From the NCBI GenBank assembly GCA_030062745.1, contig CP099848.1, positions 12,313,568 through 12,377,567 on the forward strand: 64,000 nt of DNA, written 5' to 3'. Positions 62,801-64,000 of this stretch are shown here, piece after piece. The position numbers and the translations under genes are program-made. The first letter of the stretch is position 1. Each line of letters opens with the position of its first letter. This DNA is from Capitulum mitella. Lineage: Eukaryota; Arthropoda; Thecostraca; Pollicipedomorpha; Pollicipedidae. Under the pieces are notes generated by a model, which was given only the letters and a program-made list of their open reading frames with translations, had not been told where the DNA came from and did no database searches.

Positions 62801-62824
62801 CGCCACAAATGCGAGGTCTGGTGA
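40182..62824 (+). CDS. ECE1-like: M13 zinc metallopeptidase, endothelin-converting-enzyme/neprilysin-like (14 coding exons)
   Basis: Exons 40182-40313, 40693-40852, 48664-48870, 49328-49611, 51995-52096, 53200-53370, 55095-55243, 55824-56046, 58354-58477, 58972-59128, 59902-60080, 60366-60512, 61090-61229 and 62648-62824 join in frame to 783 residues plus TGA, the usual M13 length. Seen: short cytoplasmic N-terminus, one membrane segment (about residues 58-78), an ectodomain with many N-glycosylation sequons, NAYY (579-582), HELTH (620-624), ENIAD (680-684), His745/Arg751 and terminal CEVW. Family knowledge: M13 enzymes are type II ectopeptidases that cleave small peptides on the amino side of hydrophobic residues. 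The two HELTH histidines and the ENIAD glutamate bind zinc, and Glu621 is catalytic. The [14 protein letters not shown]-terminus and the SPMNP..KCEVW tail favour ECE over neprilysin. All catalytic residues are present, so an active enzyme is expected. The peptide substrate cannot be read from sequence. The ATG is the first in-frame Met upstream of the conserved region. Confidence 0.93.
40693..40852 (+). CDS. Exon 2: signal-anchor transmembrane segment
   Basis: Acceptor TTCCAG, donor GTGAGT, leaving phase 1. Encodes residues 45-97: [13 protein letters not shown], then a ~21-residue hydrophobic segment ([16 protein letters not shown]), then a His-rich linker ending GIGHHH. Positive charges precede the segment, as expected of a type II membrane protein. 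The split codon (A + AG) gives Lys98 when joined to exon 3. Confidence 0.85.
40853..41893. other. Intron 2, 5' part
   Basis: Begins GTGAGT. AT-rich and without recognised features. Confidence 0.7.
41894..42358. repeat. 17-bp minisatellite in intron 2 (~27 units)
   Basis: The unit GAGCTGCCACTGGGGTG repeats every 17 bp with point changes. As 17 is not a multiple of three, each frame cycles through all three readings and stays open, giving artefactual ORFs of 160-242 codons. Confidence 0.95.
42359..43526. other. Intron 2, middle; one piggyBac-like end
   Basis: GC-rich to about 42,990. 43,060-43,115 has TGACCT/AGGTCA sites. 43,393-43,437 (11 G, then GGCGGTTTGAGTCCGCCC, ending TTAA) resembles the right end of a TTAA MITE; its left end was not found. 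Confidence 0.4.
43527..43783. repeat. Degenerate 60-66-bp tandem repeat, four units
   Basis: Units share GCCTCCCCCGCTCT, a middle block ending CCCGCAGG, and CCCCA before the next unit. Located in intron 2. Confidence 0.7.
43784..47611. other. Intron 2, no further gene
   Basis: GC/CpG-rich patches at 44,650-45,060, 45,480-45,760 and 46,090-46,620 with open frames but no domains. 46,945-47,360 is rich in AGGTCA/TGACCT sites and may be a decayed TTAA MITE. Confidence 0.4.
47612..48100. mobile_element. Short MITE with GGACCCCTGCTATT termini (pogo/Tigger-like?)
   Basis: Left CATTGGACCC-TGCTATTCGC and right GCCAATAGCAGGGGTCCACTG are inverted. TA precedes the left end only. A 12-G run (48,053-48,064) lies next to the right end. 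About 489 bp, non-coding, in intron 2. Confidence 0.5.
48101..48663. other. Intron 2, 3' end
   Basis: No feature other than a tandem GCAAAATTCCGACCA pair at 48,248-48,278 and the acceptor TTCCAG. Confidence 0.5.
48664..48870 (+). CDS. Exon 3: start of M13 N-terminal domain
   Basis: Residues 98-166 plus one base. Contains the family-typical [21 protein letters not shown] and NPIPHG motifs with conserved cysteines that form ectodomain disulfides in the family. It follows the 7.8-kb intron 2, ends at a GTGAGT donor in phase 1, and joins exon 4 through a split Glu codon. Confidence 0.95.
49328..49611 (+). CDS. Exon 4: M13 N-terminal domain
   Basis: Acceptor CGCCAG, donor GTGCGC, phase 1 in and 0 out. 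Encodes ...[19 protein letters not shown], then [11 protein letters not shown] and NSSSYIIQ, matching the M13_N domain in order and spacing. Four sequons (NGT, NIT, NFS, NSS) fit an extracellular glycoprotein. Confidence 0.95.
49612..51689. other. Intron 4, main part
   Basis: 49,637-49,665 (GGCGTAGCCAGGATTTCGCC) looks like a mobile-element end. A GAAGTT simple repeat is at 51,554-51,600. No other feature. Confidence 0.5.
51690..51990. repeat. Degenerate ~30-bp repeat before exon 5
   Basis: Diverged units with AGATGTCC, CGGTC and TCTGACGTCACCTG run up to the pyrimidine tract of exon 5, interrupted by about 85 bp of unique sequence. Confidence 0.6.
51995..52096 (+). CDS. Exon 5: M13_N, LPSRDYY segment
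   Basis: A 102-bp exon, phase 0 on both sides, with acceptor CGCACAG and donor GTGAGT. Encodes [17 protein letters not shown] through LEYLTR. The LPSRDYY motif is a hallmark of M13 proteins. The last ~300 bp of the preceding intron are degenerate repeats. Confidence 0.95.
52097..53047. other. Intron 5, main part
   Basis: A 13-G run (52,120-52,132), a TATC run near 52,750 and a (TA)n-rich tract 52,778-52,820. No coding. Confidence 0.7.
53048..53199 (+). pseudogene. Two decayed tandem copies of the exon 6 start
   Basis: 53048-53124 ([19 protein letters not shown]) and 53125-53199 each match the first ~60 bp of exon 6 and end in an acceptor-like CGTTTGACAG / CGTTTAACAG. The first is still readable in frame; the second has a frame change. 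Period about 75-77 bp. Confidence 0.88.
53200..53370 (+). CDS. Exon 6: M13_N, LLGGNEED segment
   Basis: 171 bp, phase 0 both sides, acceptor TTTAACAG, donor GTGCGT. Encodes [15 protein letters not shown] through LQETAPF, including ELANITTP and [10 protein letters not shown], which are strongly ECE-like. Two decayed copies of its first ~60 bp, with their acceptors, lie in tandem immediately upstream (53048-53199). Confidence 0.95.
53371..55094. other. Intron 6
   Basis: Contains a long (TA)n/ATGCATAT tract at 53,743-53,865 and an AGGTCA-containing stretch from about 53,950 to 54,570 with a G-run, perhaps a decayed TTAA MITE. No exon found. Confidence 0.6.
53743..53865. repeat. (TA)n microsatellite, compound
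   Basis: Alternating TA runs interrupted by GCATA and CACACA. Confidence 0.97.
55095..55243 (+). CDS. Exon 7: M13_N, LNWFAFF segment
   Basis: Acceptor TTTCGCAG. Encodes [18 protein letters not shown] through [12 protein letters not shown] and TLRGK. Two overlapping GT donors occur at the end; only GT|GTGAGT gives the phase (2) needed by exon 8. The resulting join (LRGK-V-VLNNYMM) appears a few residues longer than in human ECE or neprilysin, so this junction is the least certain in the model. Confidence 0.88.
55244..55823. other. Intron 7
   Basis: GTGAGT to CATCCAG; no internal feature recognised. Confidence 0.8.
55824..56046 (+). CDS. Exon 8: M13_N, LNNYMM segment
   Basis: Encodes [15 protein letters not shown] through [18 protein letters not shown] and [11 protein letters not shown]; donor GTAAGC in phase 0. 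The LNNYM.....L motif and the C..DTN..LGFA.G.MFV block are family signatures. The Trp usually found after NYM is a Thr here. The frame stays open for a few codons past the donor. Confidence 0.94.
56582..57391. mobile_element. piggyBac-like MITE in intron 8 (TTAA-flanked)
   Basis: TTAA at 56578-56581 and 57392-57395. Ends CCCTCGCGGACGGGAGGG / its diverged inverse CCCTCGCCGAACGAGGGG. A 12-G run at 56,630-56,641 and several AGGTCA/TGACCT sites (56,903; 56,940; 57,236). No transposase. Confidence 0.75.
58003..58353. repeat. 16/19-bp minisatellite ending at exon 9 acceptor
   Basis: About 20 units of (CGA)CGGCTCCTCTCAGTGA. The last unit, CGACGGCTCTCTGCGACAG, contains the exon 9 acceptor. Each unit resembles a pyrimidine tract; many contain CTCAG. 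Confidence 0.93.
58354..58477 (+). CDS. Exon 9: M13_[10 protein letters not shown] segment
   Basis: Encodes [12 protein letters not shown] through [20 protein letters not shown] and KMI; leaves phase 1 at a GTGAGT donor. The W-M-D-x-E-T-R-x-x-A-x-E-K-A motif is a family hallmark. Its acceptor (TGCGACAG) is the last unit of a 16/19-bp minisatellite. Confidence 0.95.
58478..58971. other. Intron 9
   Basis: GTGAGT to TTTACAG; nothing recognised. Confidence 0.8.
58972..59128 (+). CDS. Exon 10: end of M13_N
   Basis: Acceptor TTTTTACAG, donor GTATCG, phase 1 in and 2 out. Encodes [16 protein letters not shown] through [16 protein letters not shown] and GKPVNKT; joins exon 11 via a split Arg (AG+G) to give R-W-D-M-TPP, as in the family. 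Confidence 0.94.
59129..59901. other. Intron 10, ending in degenerate TGACCTGA repeat
   Basis: 59,630-59,901 is a degenerate ~5/10-bp TGACCTG / CCGAC repeat that becomes CTGCCCTGCCCTGCCCAG at the acceptor. Confidence 0.6.
59902..60080 (+). CDS. Exon 11: catalytic exon with HELTH zinc motif
   Basis: Encodes [28 protein letters not shown] and [15 protein letters not shown] (residues 571-629). NAYY contacts the substrate backbone in family structures; His620 and His624 bind zinc and Glu621 is the general base. Phase 1 at the donor. The acceptor is preceded by a CTGCC-repeat pyrimidine tract. Confidence 0.97.
60366..60512 (+). CDS. Exon 12: peptidase M13 domain
   Basis: Acceptor CCGGCAG, donor GTAAGC, phase 1 both sides. 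Encodes [15 protein letters not shown], then [13 protein letters not shown] and NGRQTL. It continues the conserved DDQGREYD...G....WW block directly after the HELTH exon. Confidence 0.96.
60513..61089. other. Intron 12
   Basis: GTAAGC to GCCACAG; nothing recognised. Confidence 0.8.
61090..61229 (+). CDS. Exon 13: third zinc ligand (ENIAD)
   Basis: Acceptor GCCACAG, donor GTGGGC, phase 1 in and 0 out. Encodes [17 protein letters not shown], then [17 protein letters not shown]. Glu680 is the expected third zinc ligand and Asp684 its stabilising partner. Confidence 0.96.
61230..62647. other. Intron 13
   Basis: GTGGGC to GCCGCAG; no internal exon or repeat recognised. Confidence 0.8.
62648..62824 (+). 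CDS. Exon 14: C-terminal exon and stop
   Basis: Acceptor GCCGCAG. Encodes [31 protein letters not shown] and [13 protein letters not shown], then TGA at 62822-62824. His745 and Arg751 match the transition-state His and the Arg of the M13 active site. The terminal CxxW tail is conserved in the family, and SPMNP..KCEVW is closest to ECE. Confidence 0.96.
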   Translation: MWCTSATPEAQRLTTLNDGHAPARYRVIGPLSNSEEFAHEYRCPAGSPMNPRHKCEVW

Positions 62825-64000
62825 GCGCCGGCCAGCCGCTCCTGGCGGGGCCGTCCGCGGCGGCCGACCCGTGCAGGTCTGGCCCGCCAGCCGGTGCGCA
62901 AATCAGGCCGTCGCGACGACGCGGCTGGCCCGGCCGGCAGCGGGGAGGGGTCGCCCGGAGCCGGCGGTCACGGTGTGGAGGGGCACTGGGAGGATCGTGG
63001 CTCCGTCTCCGTGCCGCCGGTTGGGGCGTGGGAGGACTCTGTCCGGCGTCGGAGTGCCCTGGAAGCTGGTTTCCGTTCGGGAAGACGCAGTTGCAGCCGC
63101 GTTCTTTCTAACACCGGGTTCCGCTACGTCACGGCAGTCAGTGATACGCCACCGTTCCATCGTATCCGAAGAAGTGAGCACTTGTCAAGCGATGTACCTT
63201 GAATATGGGATGAAGTGGGGCTCGGCGGAACCGTGAGCGGATTGTAACAGCACAACGCTGCGTCGTGCGCAGCGTGTGCTGAACATGCCAAAGACAAGAA
63301 GGCCGCCGCTAGCTGATGCGCACTGGTTTGTTTGTGGAAGTCGAAACTGCACGTCCTTGAACGCACTACCCAGCTGCGGCCAAGCGATTGCGCGTGCCAC
63401 TAACGTCGGTCGGAGCATTTTGTTTTAGGCATGTTTGTGTTATGAGTGGATGTTCTCTGTTTTTATCGTAGCGCAGGGTCTGAATGTAAACATCCCGTCG
63501 CTGGTGCCCGGCGATTGTGCAGCATCACGGGACTATGTTTTAAAGAGTTCTGGCGAAAAGTCACAAGAAATGGTTTAATGGCTGGGGCAAAGCCTTCATT
63601 ACCTTAACCAGCTTTTCTGCCTTGCATAACACGAGCGCTGGTGAACGTCTGATTATTAGCCGTTCGACAGTGAGATGAGCGCGCTAATGATATGGCTGTT
63701 GATGCCAGTCTTTAACCAGGTACGGCCAATGAGTTCCAGGCTTGTATATTTGCCTCAGAATATTTTCGCAAGTCTGCTAAAATTCGAGCACAGTCAGTTC
63801 CCGATGACTAGGCCTTTCATGTTTCGACCCGATCGCGGCGCCCCAGTAACAGGGACTTTTAGGACATTCTGGACAGTCGTACAAGCGATTGTAGGACTCA
63901 TCACGGTGGTTAACTTCCAGTGACTAAACCTTTTTTTGCATCGAAGCAACAGTTGAAGACGTCAGGAAAAATGCTAGTCAGAGCGATGCGTCGTTTGTTG
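62825..64000. other. 3' UTR and downstream flank
   Basis: GC-rich for about 300 bp after the stop, then AT-richer. No AATAAA was found, so the polyadenylation site is not defined. No further gene seen. Confidence 0.5.

Noticed and set aside
1..64000. Retrotransposon reverse transcriptase, tRNA or rRNA genes
   Set aside because: Scanned by eye; no RT catalytic motif, cloverleaf or rRNA-like sequence was recognised. A database search could still find decayed copies.

Overview
The window is eukaryotic nuclear DNA. One multi-exon gene on the + strand shows consistent GT-AG introns, minisatellites and MITE-like mobile DNA abound, and there is no prokaryotic gene packing. TTAGG-type telomere-like motifs, (TA)n tracts and the protein's similarity to arthropod/animal M13 proteases suggest an invertebrate, most likely an arthropod (possibly a crustacean). 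The species assignment is inference only.

The one gene I can support runs from about 40.18 kb to 62.82 kb (+). Fourteen exons join without a frame break into a 783-codon reading frame for a type II membrane zinc metallopeptidase of family M13 (endothelin-converting enzyme / neprilysin). Every splice phase agrees. The zinc site (HELTH plus the ENIAD glutamate), the NAYY substrate loop, the His/Arg pair near the C-terminus and the terminal CEVW are all present. N-terminal features and the C-terminal tail look more like ECE than neprilysin. Introns range from about 0.3 to 7.8 kb and carry minisatellites and MITEs. Several introns end in tandem repeats that run right up to the 3' splice site. In intron 5 the repeats are decayed copies of the start of exon 6.

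The first 40 kb has no gene I can recognise. 1.3-7.6 kb is a 6.3-kb fold-back element: two 2.68-kb inverted arms around a 0.9-kb centre, with an 8-bp direct repeat at its outer ends. 7.9-9.1 kb is a TTAA-flanked piggyBac-like MITE. 9.26-10.4 kb is a decayed ~60-bp satellite. 12.3 and 27.8 kb hold two copies of a CATGGGTG-ended MITE. 13.3, 15.0, 29.0 and 29.5 kb hold short tandem arrays. 15.4-17.2, 24.7-27.6 and 30.9-33.3 kb hold three copies of a GGCCCCTGAGAC-rich interspersed repeat, the last two in inverted orientation. 22.5-23.6 kb is a second TTAA MITE. 39.2-39.9 kb is a MITE ending in a perfect 87-bp-arm hairpin. 34.98-35.26 kb is a CpG-rich block ending in a strong donor, a weak candidate for the gene's promoter and non-coding first exon.

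The most unusual observations are the fold-back element with related hAT-like ends at its termini and its centre; TTAA MITEs of different sequence that all carry AGGTCA half-sites and G-runs; decayed exon-6 copies in tandem upstream of the real exon; and a ~20-unit minisatellite before exon 9 in which many units end in a CAG that, if used as acceptor, would place a TGA stop directly after exon 8.
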